The notes below the pieces were generated by a model. That model did not search any database. It was not told where the DNA came from and saw only the letters and a list, made by a program, of their open reading frames with translations. This document shows, in pieces, positions 10,816 to 21,686 of a stretch of 64,000 nucleotides of DNA. Each line of letters opens with the position of its first letter. The first letter of the stretch is position 1. Source of the DNA: Kryptolebias marmoratus (taxonomy: Eukaryota > Chordata > Actinopteri > Cyprinodontiformes > Rivulidae); assembly GCF_001649575.2 (NCBI RefSeq), contig NC_051446.1:20066818-20130817 (forward strand). The letters are read 5' to 3'. The position numbers and the translations under genes were made by a program.

Positions 10816-13730
10816 TTAGGTGTAACTGTAGCACATGTCACAGTGCAAATCATAGGCCGCACATTTAAAAATGCCTAACTAGTTCCGCTTTTTCAACAGC
10901 ACTGAAAATGAAAATTCCAAGTTTTTGAAATCTGAAACTTTCTTTGTCAGTGTCATTATGTAGGTCCCACAACCGGCAGGTGGTACAGAGTACTGTCAAG
11001 GCTGACTGACTGAAAAGAATTTTATGAAACTCATTGTGAGGTGTTGGCAAGCCCACAGCTGTCCGCGTGTTCACAGAAATTAAACTCAAGTCAGACGGCG
11101 AGGCTCGCGCTACATTTAAAGCTGCGAGTGAATAGTCAGAAATGAGCATGGCTGGGAGGCTTCAATAGTAGTTATCAGGCTCAGTTTGAGGGCCTGGGGT
11201 ACAGCCAAGGTCTCACAGGCATGCAGCTGCCCACTTACCATAAACACAAAGACTCAGCATGGCTATGCATGGCAGCCAGGGAGGCCTACATTTTAAACGG
11301 GCCTGCTGCTTAATTATCTCATACATAATCACTTGCACTGTATACATTTGTCCAGAACAAGAGCTTTGTTGGGCTTGGTAATCAAGGCTTTCAGGAATCC
11401 TGTCCAAGTTGGGGAGAAATGTTGTCCACTTGAATGCTAAACCTAACAAAGTCCCTTAATTACACAGAGCTGAAGACATAACAGCAACGGAATAATAATA
11501 ATATAGCATGCTAATGGACCAAAAGAGGTCAGATCTAGTAGACTTGGCTCCATTTCAATCAAAATTTACACATGGAGGTGAGAGAACATTCCTTTATTAT
11601 GCATCTAGAAATATATTTATTCTTCATAAATCATTACCCAGACTACCAAAGGAGTGAACAATGTTTGCAGCTGGGGTGTTGCAAGACAAAAGCTCTTAGA
11701 AGTGTGACGAGATATTTTCAGCTGTATGGAGAGGAAAGGGAAAGAGGAATCATCTGCGAGCCCTGATAGGCAGCCTCTCCTGTACTCAAGCTAAAACTGT
11801 TTTTCATATGAGCCTGCCGGCCCTCCAGGTGGAGGGCTCTCAGTTTCACACAAGAACACAGCCCTGAAAACTGAGCTTGCCTAAGTGATCGGCACAAACA
11901 GTCCTCTAAACCCATTTCTGAAACCTCCCATGTATAGAGAAATGACCAAAATGGGCACAACGTACTAATTATAGACTACACAGCGCAGCAAATGTTATGC
12001 TTGTCATTTAACACGTTACTATTCCGACAGGTATGAGCTTCTAACAGTCATAGTCACACCCAGACGGGACACAGAGGAATTCAAGTTTAACAATGTTTTT
12101 GTTTATTATCCCGATGTATAAAGCCAGCCCTAACTTCATACCTGAAGGGAAGGTTGGTTTGATAAAGATAAGACGTCATTCCACTGCCAAGGGCACAGTC
12201 TAAACCAAAAGTAAAAAAAAATAAGGACAAAGCCACAAAATAATGTGGCGTAAGACTTATGGGGAAATTAAAGCTCATTCAGACAAATCTCCTATACATT
12301 TACCAAACATTTTGTCATGGATGCTTTGCATTGGTGGAAACCAGACTGAGATCAGAGTGTGTGCCCTTTAAAGTCAGGCAAATAAAATACAAATGCATTT
12401 TTTGCAACACTTGGAAGTAAATATGGTTTAATTTACACAAGTCAAACAAGTCTAGCACACCTTTTATTACCCAAATATATATACATACCTTTTTGTTCAT
12501 ATGAATTTGTGGGTCCTAATTAGTCATATATGTGTATATATACAGTACAGGCTGAATAAAAGTCATGAGGAGCTGACAATATTATGTTATGAGACATTTG
12601 TGTTAGTATTAACACAGACAAACAAAAGGGACACAGCTCAGGCAGTTAACGTGAGGAAAAAAGTTGCTAAGCTAGCTCTCTGGAGTTGTGTTTAGCCTCC
12701 TTCGAGAAACTTATTTTACCACAATCCATGTTTCATCTTTAAAACAAACCTCCTTAATGCGCAACAAATATATAAAAAGCACAAGAGAGCTTAAGCTGTC
12801 ATTCTTTGCAACGTTTTATAAATCACCATAATGTTGTTATTTGGCCAAAAACTACTACTCACGAGCATTACGGTGAGCTTCTCGTTTATTCTCCCACAGC
12901 ACCGAGCAGCTGGTTAGTTTCGGTTGACCGTGGTAAGTTTTCTTTTAGTAGAAAAACAGACTCAAGGCAGGAAGCAAGGGCGAGCAACTCACTTCCAGCC
13001 CTGCTGCAAACTACAACATTGCCCCAGTACTCTACTGTCCCACAAAACTACACGCTAATGAGTCAGTGACAACATACACAGGCGATACCACTCCGCACAT
13101 GGGGAGAAGCGTTTCCAGCGAGTTGTTCATACTTTTGAATTTTGTGTTTTATTACATTTATTTATATCATTTGGCGTATTTACGTTTTTAGCCTTCTTAA
13201 TCTGAAGCTTGATATTCAAAAAAGAAGAAAACGTTCTCCTTTAATACACCCTTGTAAAAGTTCCCACCCCCACGATTTTAGCTAGTGGTTCAACCTACCC
13301 TGAAGTAATGAAAAGTAATCAGTTTTTGAGCTATGCATAAACACAAGGCAGTTTCACAATATACAGTGGTGTTGCATGACAAAATAACAAATGTACGTGA
13401 CTTTCAGGCATACAGTGTAAGTAAAACAGAGAAATGAGCATTAAATATACATATATGCTTTCACTAAATGAGTTCTGGTCTAACACGAAGGTGGTCTAAA
13501 TGAATGCAGTCATTACAAACAGATCCTCTTCCAGGAACTAAAGTATTTAGCATATTTTTCAGCAAATATGCTATTCTTTTACCTTATGGGTTAAATTGTT
13601 CATTTATACGCACATAAATACTGCATAGTACTACACAGGCTTTACTTACTCACAATATTTACAAATAGATTCAAGTCTTTTTTGAGCAACCAATTAAGCA
13701 AATAAACTTTTGACTTAGTACTATGTAAGG

Positions 13731-14071
13731 CAGTGGCAGTGAACTCCACTGTGGGGGGTGAAACAACAATTGAGGGGTTTTGAGATGACTTCCAGCAGTT
13801 ATAAAGTGGTAAAAAAAAGTACTGTTACAACGAATAATAACAGTAGTCATAAGTGAATAAGAATTGTATTGTAGATGTTAAGGCTGTTAATGTTGTCATT
13901 ATGTCCTTGGTTAATGGGGTTATTAGCAAAGTTTGTCCTGAGACCCAAGGTTTTGTCTGGTGTGTGGGATGAGGACGCAGGGTCTTAGGGGGTTAAACCA
14001 GCAATAAAAAGGGGTCACACTTTGTCGTTATAATTTTGTAGGTCAGAAGCTGAAACGTTTGCCAACCACTG
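13731..14071. mobile_element. short non-autonomous hAT-type element with 8-bp target duplication
   Basis: Starts cagtggcagtgaac and ends gttt-gccaaccactg, i.e. hAT-like CAGTGG termini. The flanking 8-mers atgtaagg (13723-13730) and atctaagg (14072-14079) match at 7 of 8 positions, as expected of a hAT target-site duplication. 341 bp, no coding capacity. Confidence 0.6.
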
Positions 14072-15627
14072 ATCTAAGGGACATAATTCCTTTACGGTGC
14101 AGCTTGTGTAACCTGTGCTTTTGCTTATCTTTCTGTATGTTTGAGCGTTCTGTTTTGTTGTGAGACTGCGTATGATTACAATACAACATTAGCAAACAGT
14201 AGCAATCATGACGACAACAGTGTGGACCATAGAGGAAGTAGCTTTATGGGTAAAAGTTCATCTGGAATCTGGAGAACAAAAAAAAAATCTTAGCATTATA
14301 TACAGTAAGTTAAAACGTTTTTCTGTGAACACTTGGCCTCATCAGGGCGGGGAGCCTGACTCACCCCTGGCAGACACTTATTGTTAATCAAGGAGTAACA
14401 TCTGTTGTGTTCTTCTAATCTCACCCAGACTGTCCTGCTCGGTTTTAGACTGTCTGCTTTTTTTGTGTTAATGAGTTTATCTTTCGCACTGGGTTAGTGT
14501 TGCACTCTTAAGAGTCACAGATAACTCTTTAGGATGCAGATAATCAAATTGTCTTTGTAGTGACCTATATGGGTTGGAGTAATTTAGCTCAAGTTCAGCT
14601 GAGTGTGCTGTGACTCCAAAAACCGTAGGGGGCAGTATCCACCAAATATATTTCAAGAATCTTTACTCTTTAGAGTAAAGGCTTGATTATCCTGTATTCT
14701 TTTGCTTATAATAATTTGACTTTAGCTTGCATATGGTTGGCAATAAAGTAGTAAGTCATCTTCCAGAGACTCCCTCCCTCAGAACGCTGTGTGCCATCTG
14801 TAGTTAAGAGACAGATGGTTGAAGACTCCTGTTACAGGAGCCATCCCTTCTCAACTTTAATGAACAACTAATCCTCGCTCGTCTCATAGAAAACTAGTTT
14901 TCACGCATTAGTTCTAACAAATATAGCGACTTTGCTCGAACTGTGGCTCAAATGAGTGGATTCAAGAGGGTCATTCTGTCTGAGAGAAACAAATGCACAA
15001 CACATAAGCAACTGTTTGACAGTCTGGTTTGTGCAAGAGGTCGCTGATTGCATTTAAAATAAATGTAAAACAACAGCATTGCATGAGTTTAAAACTGCTG
15101 TTTTGTTGTTGTAGCTCAGTGGGATACTGTAACTTCCAATTAGCAGATTAGAAAACGAGCATAAGGCTTTCATGGAACTCCCATCTAAGTTTCATCGCTT
15201 TTCATCTATCCAGCTAATCCTTGCCCTCAACATTTATAGCCAAGTTAATTGATCTGGCACGTCTCTGTGGGCCCTAAAGCCGAGTCTTTGCCAAATTGTG
15301 CAGATTGCTAAAACACTCCTCGGCGTCTGAAAGAGGAGCAGCTGTTTGTCCCGTAACGGTTCAGCGGGGACCGTCTGGATGAGTTATCTGCAAACAATGA
15401 GTGTCTCAGATCAGTGCAAGTGTTTAAAGTAAATTAAAAAGAAAATTAAAACCCATTATTGGAAGATTAGCTTATTGTTTACCAGTTAAACATTAGTCTG
15501 GTAACTCCTTTTGTTTCTGAAGTTAGTGGTTGGTAATTTAAACTGACATTTGTGCAACAAAATATTGATTTAAACTAGCAAGACCAAAAAGGTCTACAGA
15601 TTCTACAATCAAAACCTGAAGAATTGA

Positions 15628-15860
15628 AGGCCTAGCATTCTTTGAATGAATGCTTATCACCCACTGCTTTTACTGATGGAGGTTTAGACCAAGACCTGTT
15701 GGTCAAACCTTGAAAATGTTATCTTGTATTATGTGCTGTGAATGACTCACAGCTACTACTACACCAAATTCTAGCACAATATCTGCGTAATGAACTTTTC
15801 CTAGCTTATTTTCTAGTCAGAGTTTGCCCTGTAGTGGTCTGAAGCCCCCATGTGGTGAAA
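15628..15860 (+). repeat. interspersed repeat family A, 3'-truncated forward copy
   Basis: Begins 'aaggcctagcattctttgaatg', continues through 'ggtcaaaccttgaaaatg' and 'gctactactacacc', then loses similarity near 15830. Confidence 0.65.
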
Positions 15861-16227
15861 ACCTTGAAAATTTCACTTTGAGTTCATCTCAAAAATACAT
15901 TTTCAGTCATGGGTAGAAAAACAAATTAAATATCATTTCTATGTTTTGTTAACATGCAGTGAAATGAAGGGTTTTAGTTGTGGTTCATCTGAAAAACAAA
16001 AAGGGAGATTTCAGAGGTTTTCACTCAAGTGTTTGGCTGTCACAGAGCAAATCATTTAAAGTCAGTAATTAGACTTCACGGTCTGCTGCGAGCGGCAGAT
16101 TTATTGAGGAACAGTTGTTCTCAAGTCATTTGGTTTTGGTTTAAAGCAATGAGAACAAACACATTCTTTAACAACACCAGAGAGAGTAGTTCAAGGCACA
16201 ATTGTAGCTCAATTTTATATTCTTTTT

Positions 16228-16233
16228 TTTAAT
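16228..16233 (-). terminator. possible hpdl polyadenylation signal (ATTAAA)
   Basis: ATTAAA on the complement about 140 nt after the hpdl stop. It is the closest standard variant signal; no transcript evidence. Confidence 0.3.
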
Positions 16234-16372
16234 TATTAAGTACATATGATTGCAAGTTTATAAACAGTACAAGTAACTTTTCTTTTCAACTTTTACATAT
16301 CGTCTCTAAAATACATGCTCTGACACTGATGTGCAATAAGTTAAACTCATAGTAAAAAAGGTGCCGGGGCCA

Positions 16373-16571
16373 TTATTGAGCAGATTGCACAGTTTTTGCG
16401 GATCCCTCTCCGTCGGAGTGCCGCCTCTCGTTCTCCATGTACACCTGCACGGACCTCCACAGCGCCCGGATGTTGCCCTCGCCAAAACCCGTCGCCCCTC
16501 TTCGCTGTATCAGCTCGAGAAAGAAGGTGTCCTCGGCAAATATGGGCTTGGTGAACACCTGGAGGAGATAT
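16373..16571 (-). CDS. hpdl: hpdl coding exon 5 with stop codon
   Basis: Acceptor gcgttttcag|ATATC at 16571; TAA at 16375-16373. Codes residues 379-444, including FFLELIQRR with the third metal ligand (Glu398) and [11 protein letters not shown]. The last ~20 residues are a polar tail. Confidence 0.93.
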
Positions 16572-19018
16572 CTGAAAACGCAACAGAAAGGTTAAGACAT
16601 GTAATGACAAATCCCCATCCTTGAGCGTCTGGTTTCCCCCCCAAGCTTTTATTTTGAAATTCAACTTGACATATACCTCTTTCAACAAATTTATAAGAAT
16701 TCTGTGGTGAACTGTGGCTTACATTTTTGTTTAAAATCTTTTTATTTATTTGACTGAGGCATAGAAGAAGACTGACTGTCTAAAAGGCAGTGAGGCTTAA
16801 CAGATGCGGGACGATGGAGCTTTTGATTGCGTCTCACCTTTTGTTTTCGCTGCACTCTCTCTGAGATGAGGGATCCTGCTGCAGGTCTGTGTCCAGAAGA
16901 ATGCCATGCTGCGACAGCATCTGAGGGTCGTGTCCCGCCTCTTCGATTTCCTGCCGTTTTCCGACCTGTCGCGGCAGACAGCAAGACTGAAACGGCTGCT
17001 AATAATAATGGTTCGCAGATACGGTGATGGTTTGAATCATTAGATAAAGTACATTTGGGGTTTCAAAATATCTTCAAAACTAGTTCTGAGTAATTCAGTT
17101 CCAACCTGTGTGTAGTAGGCGGGAGGAGGGGAGAAAAACTGGACACCGGCCTCAGCCATCGAATTGGCTGTAGAGACTATATTTTTAGTGTACAGCCCAA
17201 TGTGCTGGATCCCCGCTGCTTGGTGATGCTCCAAGAAGGTGTCCACCTGGTTGCGACCTAAAATAAACAAATATCGATGATGATGATGCAATTGTGAGTT
17301 TTAATATTCTAAAACTTGCTTTGTTGTCACCCTTAAATGTTTCAGCTCAACAAACAAACTTTATGATCACACAGAGCTAACCTAAGTAAACACAAAACGT
17401 AGTTTTCAAATGATAATTTCATTTATTAAAGGAATTAAATCTATTCAAAAGCATCGCAGACTCATCCAGGAGGTCCCAAAAGAACACAGAGCAACAAATG
17501 AATCACTGCAGGCCACAGTTAAAATTCATGATTCAACAATAAGAAAGAGACCAAGGGCAAAAATGGCCTCCATTGAGGAGTTCCAAGGCCAAAACCACTG
17601 CTGAGCAAAAACAACAAAGACTCGTCTCACGTTTGTCAAAATGATCCACAAGATCTTTGGGAAAATATTCTGTGAGCTGTCGAGGCAAAAGTGGGACTTT
17701 TTTGGAAGGTGTGCATCCTGTTACATCTGGTATAAAACAAGCACTGGATTTTAGAAAAAGAGCATCAAATCCACAGTCAAACACGGTGGTGGTGGTGGTG
17801 GTGTGATGGTCTGGGGCCGCTTTGCCACGCCGGGACCTGGATGACTTGCAGCAATTGCTGGAACCACGAATTGTGCTCTGAATCGCAGCAGTTGCCACCA
17901 AGAGTGGTATAATCAATTCGACACAGGGCCAGGTTGGTTTGGAGAGATTTATTTCTCTGAATACATGGAAAAGTGTGACAAATAAAGCAAAAACTGACTA
18001 AATCTGTAGCCTAGGAAGGGGTGTGGTGGGAGCCAACCTTTCTTCACAGCCATGTAAATGAAATTACCTGGAAGGATTTGAGTTTTACCTTGATGAGGGA
18101 GGGATTCTGCAATGACAAACTTGCAGTCGGGCTCCTTCTTGTCCGCAAAGGGCAGGGAGATGCCCGCTTCGCTGCACTTCCAGTACTGCATGGCGGTAAG
18201 TCGCAGTCCAACGCCGTCCTGGTTCACTACAAAACCTTCATCCACGTCTTCATTGCTGCAGAAAATGCAAAATGTTTCAATTAGAAATAAAAAAATAAGT
18301 GTTAACTTAGATGACTAAGAGCTTCTTACCTCTCAATGAAAAACCTCTGGAAGCCAAAGAGCTTCTCGTACCACTGCATGACCTGGTGGGTTGATTTCCT
18401 GGGACAGGCGTAGGTTAGGTGATCAAAATGCGTGACCGGACATGGCTCGTCCTCTTTCTCCGAGCTCCAGTCCCGCTCCGAGACGTTAAACCCGGGCAAA
18501 AAGCTCCCCGCATACTTGGTCTTGTCGATCAGCGTGTGGCACACGTTCCCCACGATGGACTTCACCACCGAGTAGGTGACGGCGCCGTCCTTGTCCTCCA
18601 CCGTGGTGGGAGGCACCAGGAAACGGCAGCCCAGATGGCGGAGAACCTTGAAGGACCGTTCCACGTCCTCCACCTCGAAGCACACGTTGCTGACGGAGTC
18701 CACCGGGTGGCGGGGATGGACGTCGTACAGAATCGAGGGGGAACTGTCACCCTGTCTCCCGGCGTTCGCCCGATGTAAACCTGTGGGGTGTTTGGGGGTC
18801 ACACCGTCCAGCCCACCCGCCTCCTCCTCACCGCATCCCGGCTTTTCATTCACCACGAAAACCGCCGCTCCCTTCCTGAAGGCCACCTGCCTGGACCCGC
18901 CGGTTATTCTGGTGGCAAATAGGTCGAACTTGTACTTGGAGACGAGGTCGTAAGCTAGTTTCTGTCCGTTACTTACGTGGAGCGAAACGTGGTGCAACCG
19001 GCGCAAGGGGACTGCCAT
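16373..19018 (-). CDS. hpdl: hpdl, 4-hydroxyphenylpyruvate dioxygenase-like protein (complete)
   Basis: Five coding exons on the complement: 19018-18330, 18255-18089, 17257-17106, 16965-16838 and 16571-16373. They sum to 1335 nt, 444 aa plus stop, with all phases consistent. The fold is the two-domain vicinal-oxygen-chelate type of HPD. The expected Fe(II) ligands are present: His200 in FDHLTYAC, His304 in IQHIGLYT and Glu398 in FFLELIQR. The C-terminal [14 protein letters not shown] motif is diagnostic for HPDL. The human protein is mitochondrial and linked to 4-hydroxymandelate production for coenzyme Q. The start at 19018 aligns with the family N-terminus and has a strong context (A at -3, G at +4); an in-frame ATG at 19189 lies within the promoter motifs and is less likely. 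Human HPDL is about 371 aa; the extra length lies around residues 60-95, near 364-378 and at the C-terminus. Confidence 0.93.
16838..16965 (-). CDS. hpdl: hpdl coding exon 4
   Basis: Acceptor gccgcgacag|GTCGG at 16965, donor AAAAG|GTGAGA at 16838/16837. Codes residues 337-378, with [13 protein letters not shown] and QHGILLDTD as in HPD-family enzymes, followed by a polar stretch longer than in human HPDL. Confidence 0.92.
17106..17257 (-). CDS. hpdl: hpdl coding exon 3
   Basis: Acceptor tttattttag|GTCGC at 17257, donor ACACAG|GTTGGA at 17106/17105. Codes residues 286-336, including the metal-ligand motif [11 protein letters not shown] (His304) and the PPPAYY turn. Confidence 0.93.
17311..17995 (+). 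mobile_element. Tc1/mariner remnant with degraded transposase and both terminal repeats, inside hpdl intron 2
   Basis: Left end 17311-17340 and right end 17962-17995 are imperfect inverted repeats with the 'gtgacaa..aaagcaa' type core. The plus strand between them holds decayed Tc1-family transposase pieces: [11 protein letters not shown] near 17697 and [13 protein letters not shown] near 17785 in separate open stretches. They are broken by stops and frameshifts, and the catalytic C-terminal part is missing. The remnant fills about 685 of the 831 bp of this hpdl intron (17258-18088). Confidence 0.8.
18089..18255 (-). CDS. hpdl: hpdl coding exon 2
   Basis: Acceptor tttctgcag|C at 18255, donor CATCAAG|GTAAAA at 18089/18088. 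Codes residues 230-285, including [12 protein letters not shown] and the KFVIAESLP strand typical of the HPDL C-terminal domain. Confidence 0.93.
18330..19018 (-). CDS. hpdl: hpdl coding exon 1
   Basis: Encodes residues 1-229 plus two bases. It includes the N-terminal domain, the [17 protein letters not shown] motif (104-120) and His200. Residues about 60-95 form a Gly/Glu-rich insertion not expected from the human protein. Donor GAGAG|GTAAGA at 18330/18329. Confidence 0.94.
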
Positions 19019-19073
19019 GTTTCTGCGCGTGACGTTTTTTGACAGCTCTCCGCTGATTTGTAGTGTTCTGTTT

Positions 19074-19140
19074 GGGGCGGAGTCGAACGTTGGCCACGCC
19101 CACGAGCCGCATAAACGGCTACAAGTTGTATATGACGTCA
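19074..19140. promoter_or_regulatory. candidate hpdl promoter: GC boxes and consensus CRE
   Basis: Just upstream of the hpdl start lie ggggcgg (19074-19080), a cacgccca box (19095-19102) and a perfect palindromic CRE, tgacgtca, at 19133-19140. The spacing (56-122 bp from the ATG) fits a TATA-less promoter. Transcription start not visible. Confidence 0.45.
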
Positions 19141-20130
19141 TTAGCTGCTGTTTCAAGATGTATGGCAAACCGTTGTAGTGTATAGTCATACCACCCGCCC
19201 ATTACTTCTGGTGAAAATGACATTCTTACTAGGCAGAATTAAAACCAAACTCATTAACATTTCTATCAGTGAGATACATTTGACAAGTATTTAAAATGTT
19301 TAAATGTACAACATATGATGGCTAGACTGCAATCCCATATTCATAAACAAAGTTATTCAAAAATGGCATTCGTATTTCTGGAAAAGCTTTCATCTCACCT
19401 ACAATGTTTCAGAGATCTCAAAAAAGTAGGGTTTTTTTTCTATAACAGTTTGAATAAATAATGTTCTTGCAACATAAGCCCTGTTTTACCTGTTATAAAA
19501 GACAAGATTATAAAAGATATTCAACTTATCTTTGTTGATAATTGTAATTAAGTTGTTGCTAGTCATTATTACAGTTGATAACCAGTCAAAATATAAGTGT
19601 TGAACCTCCCTAATAACACTTTACTGGTAAAAAGTGGCTAATAATAATAAAGGTGATAATGGTGTCTGCTTTGACGCTGTGTAAGTATTATATGATAAAT
19701 TGGCTTGCCATTATTTACAAAGATGCTCATGTTACGTTCAAACTGTTGTAACAAACAGTGATGTAACATAGAGGTCAATATTTGTAATTCTGGACTGGCA
19801 AAGTGTTTCCGAGTACTGTATGAAAATATTTATCTGGTAACTGGTCGTTTTAGATGTAATTTGGTTTTATTTGCTTTTCATAATGCATACCTTTATCAAC
19901 AAAATCAATAAATATCGAAATTTCTACAGCAAAGTACAAATTACCTCTGATTTGATACAGCTTAGCAAAATAATAAAATAGATAAAAATAATAAAAAAAC
20001 AGGAAAATAAAAACAAAAGAAATGTATCACCTACGCCAAAACTGTTTTTTGTTCTTGTATAATCGTGGAATTTCACGGTGGTCTCGAATATTTCGGCGGT
20101 TCCTGAAGGCACCACGGTGCTCTCGCTCAT

Positions 20131-20170
20131 CCAATCACATCGCGAGCTCGCCCAGATGATTGGTGACGAA
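20131..20170 (+). promoter_or_regulatory. candidate zranb1 promoter with two CCAAT boxes
   Basis: ccaat at 20131-20135 and attgg (reverse CCAAT) at 20159-20163, separated by a CpG-containing block (cgcgagctcg). They lie about 340-375 bp upstream of the first-exon donor at 20506/20507. Assignment is from motif and position only. Confidence 0.35.
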
Positions 20171-20299
20171 GGCTGGCTAGCGTTTATTTTGGCTCTGCTT
20201 CTCGTTTGTGTTGCCGTTGTCGCCATTAAACTAGACGGAGGCAGCCTAAACCATGGAGCGCCACGGATTTATACCATAATTCGAGAACTCCGGAAGGCT

Positions 20300-20506
20300 T
20301 GTGAATGGCTCCCCTAGTTCTGCTAGAGGTTATCGAGTCCGTAAAGGTAAACATGTGATCAAACGAAGGAGTCCAAACGATTCGGATTGGGAGAGGTTTG
20401 ATTGAGCCGGAGGAGGAGGAGGTGGTGGAGGAGGGAGGGGGTTGCTGGACAAGAAGGGTTTGTTGTGGTTTTCCGCAGCGTTTGAGACGAACACAGTCAC
20501 GAAACG
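20300..20506 (+). other. zranb1: probable zranb1 5' non-coding exon
   Basis: The 3' edge is a strong donor, gaaacg|gtaaga, at 20506/20507. It precedes an intron ending at ccaccag|gaataaaag (21667-21669), 18 nt before the start codon. The exon's left edge is approximate; the region contains a G-rich run at 20408-20450. Confidence 0.5.
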
Positions 20507-21151
20507 GTAAGACGTTGCGTATTGTTCTTCTAATATTCAAAATTGGTTCCCGTCTTATAAATATTGTTTAAAGAGATGTTTGTTGACAACTTAGGGCAAC
20601 GTTAGCTCCGAGGTTAGCTTGCTAGCTGGCGAGCTAGCTCAGGCTAAAGAATGAAACATCCCGAAAAAATGTGCTCGTCATGTGAATCAAACTGACTGTT
20701 TTTCACACTTAACACTGTCGCTAATTATAAACAGCTAATGTGCAGTTTCAATCACATTAAGCCTCCAGTTTCTATTTAAAGATGACCAAAAGGTACAAGC
20801 TAGCTTTTTAACAACATATAAACTGATATAATGAGAAGGGGGAGAGTTCATCAGCTAATGTAGCATTGACAATAAATTAATTGTTTACTTCCTTTTGAAG
20901 TATTTTTGTCACCAATTTCTTAGAGACTGATGATTTCTTTTGTCTTTGTTTTGTCTTAACAGGTCAAATAATTGCTTGATCACGGCATCATAGTTGTAGG
21001 AGTATTTCTGGACCTAAAAAAAACCCATTTGACATAAAAAGCCATGATATTTTGAACTTTATTAGCTTTACATTCTTCTAAGTTAATCTTACAGTGGTAT
21101 AATTATGTCTTGTATGTTGTGAACTGTGTGTTTTCGTTGCGAAATGTCCTT

Positions 21152-21180
21152 TTAAAAATAATAATAATAATAATAATACA
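21152..21180 (+). repeat. AAT microsatellite
   Basis: About eight AAT units in the zranb1 5' intron. Confidence 0.8.
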
Positions 21181-21686
21181 GGTGTACTGCAAGGCTCAGT
21201 GCTTAGCCCACTTTTTTTAAGTTTATATAAATAGAGTCACTGGCCCCATTCAGTGGGGATCATAAAATGCCTTTTATGTTAAACTTTTTGAGCATGGAGC
21301 TTTTTTGTATCACTGTTTTTATTATGTAGAATTTCCTATTTGCAGAAATCAAATTAAACTCTGACTGGCATCGTTTTAGATTAAAACTAATAGTTTCCAA
21401 AGAGAGACCATCTATGTAATCATGATTGACCACTGTCTTTCCTCCTTTTTTGTGATGTTATTGTAGTTTTATTTATTTTATAATAAGTGTTGTTTTTATG
21501 TATAGAGTCTGTATTCTGTAAGTTTAAGTCTTTTATGTAACCAAATGGCCCAATGGGTATTGCAGATTAGCTTAGATTGTAGCTGCTATTTTCGTATTTG
21601 GTATTTCTAAACAGTAATTTTTGTACTTATAAATGCTAAAGTCTTTATGTCTGGATGTGACCCACCAGGAATAAAAGCTGCCCACA

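Larger units (their letters stand above)
5002..16372. other. region between fam53b and hpdl without a recognised protein gene
   Basis: About 11.4 kb. It holds family-A repeats (7237-7655, 8380-8818, 15628-15860), a repeat shared with 25 kb (5955-6335), a DNA transposon with long terminal inverted repeats (10030-10815) and a hAT-type element (13731-14071). The rest is AT-rich sequence. The fam53b promoter and first non-coding exon should lie somewhere here but could not be placed. All open frames are short and match no family I know. Confidence 0.6.

Noticed and set aside
15105..15130. tRNA-like A-box (ttgtagctcagtgggat)
   Set aside because: No B-box or cloverleaf follows at the right distance; probably chance or a very decayed tRNA-derived fragment.
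5002..16372. Search for ABRAXAS2 or EEF1AKMT2 orthologues expected here from human gene order
   Set aside because: No exon resembling either was seen; they are probably elsewhere in this genome.
19019..19189. In-frame N-terminal extension of hpdl from an ATG at 19189
   Set aside because: It would place the GC boxes and CRE inside the coding sequence. The ATG at 19018 has a better context and aligns with the family start.
20078..20317. Open frame with a hydrophobic stretch upstream of zranb1
   Set aside because: Begins with GTG, not ATG, and covers the promoter/5' exon region; no family resemblance.
20572..20640. Cluster of gctagc/agctagct palindromes in the zranb1 first intron
   Set aside because: Short overlapping palindromes of this kind are common near fish gene starts; no larger structure.
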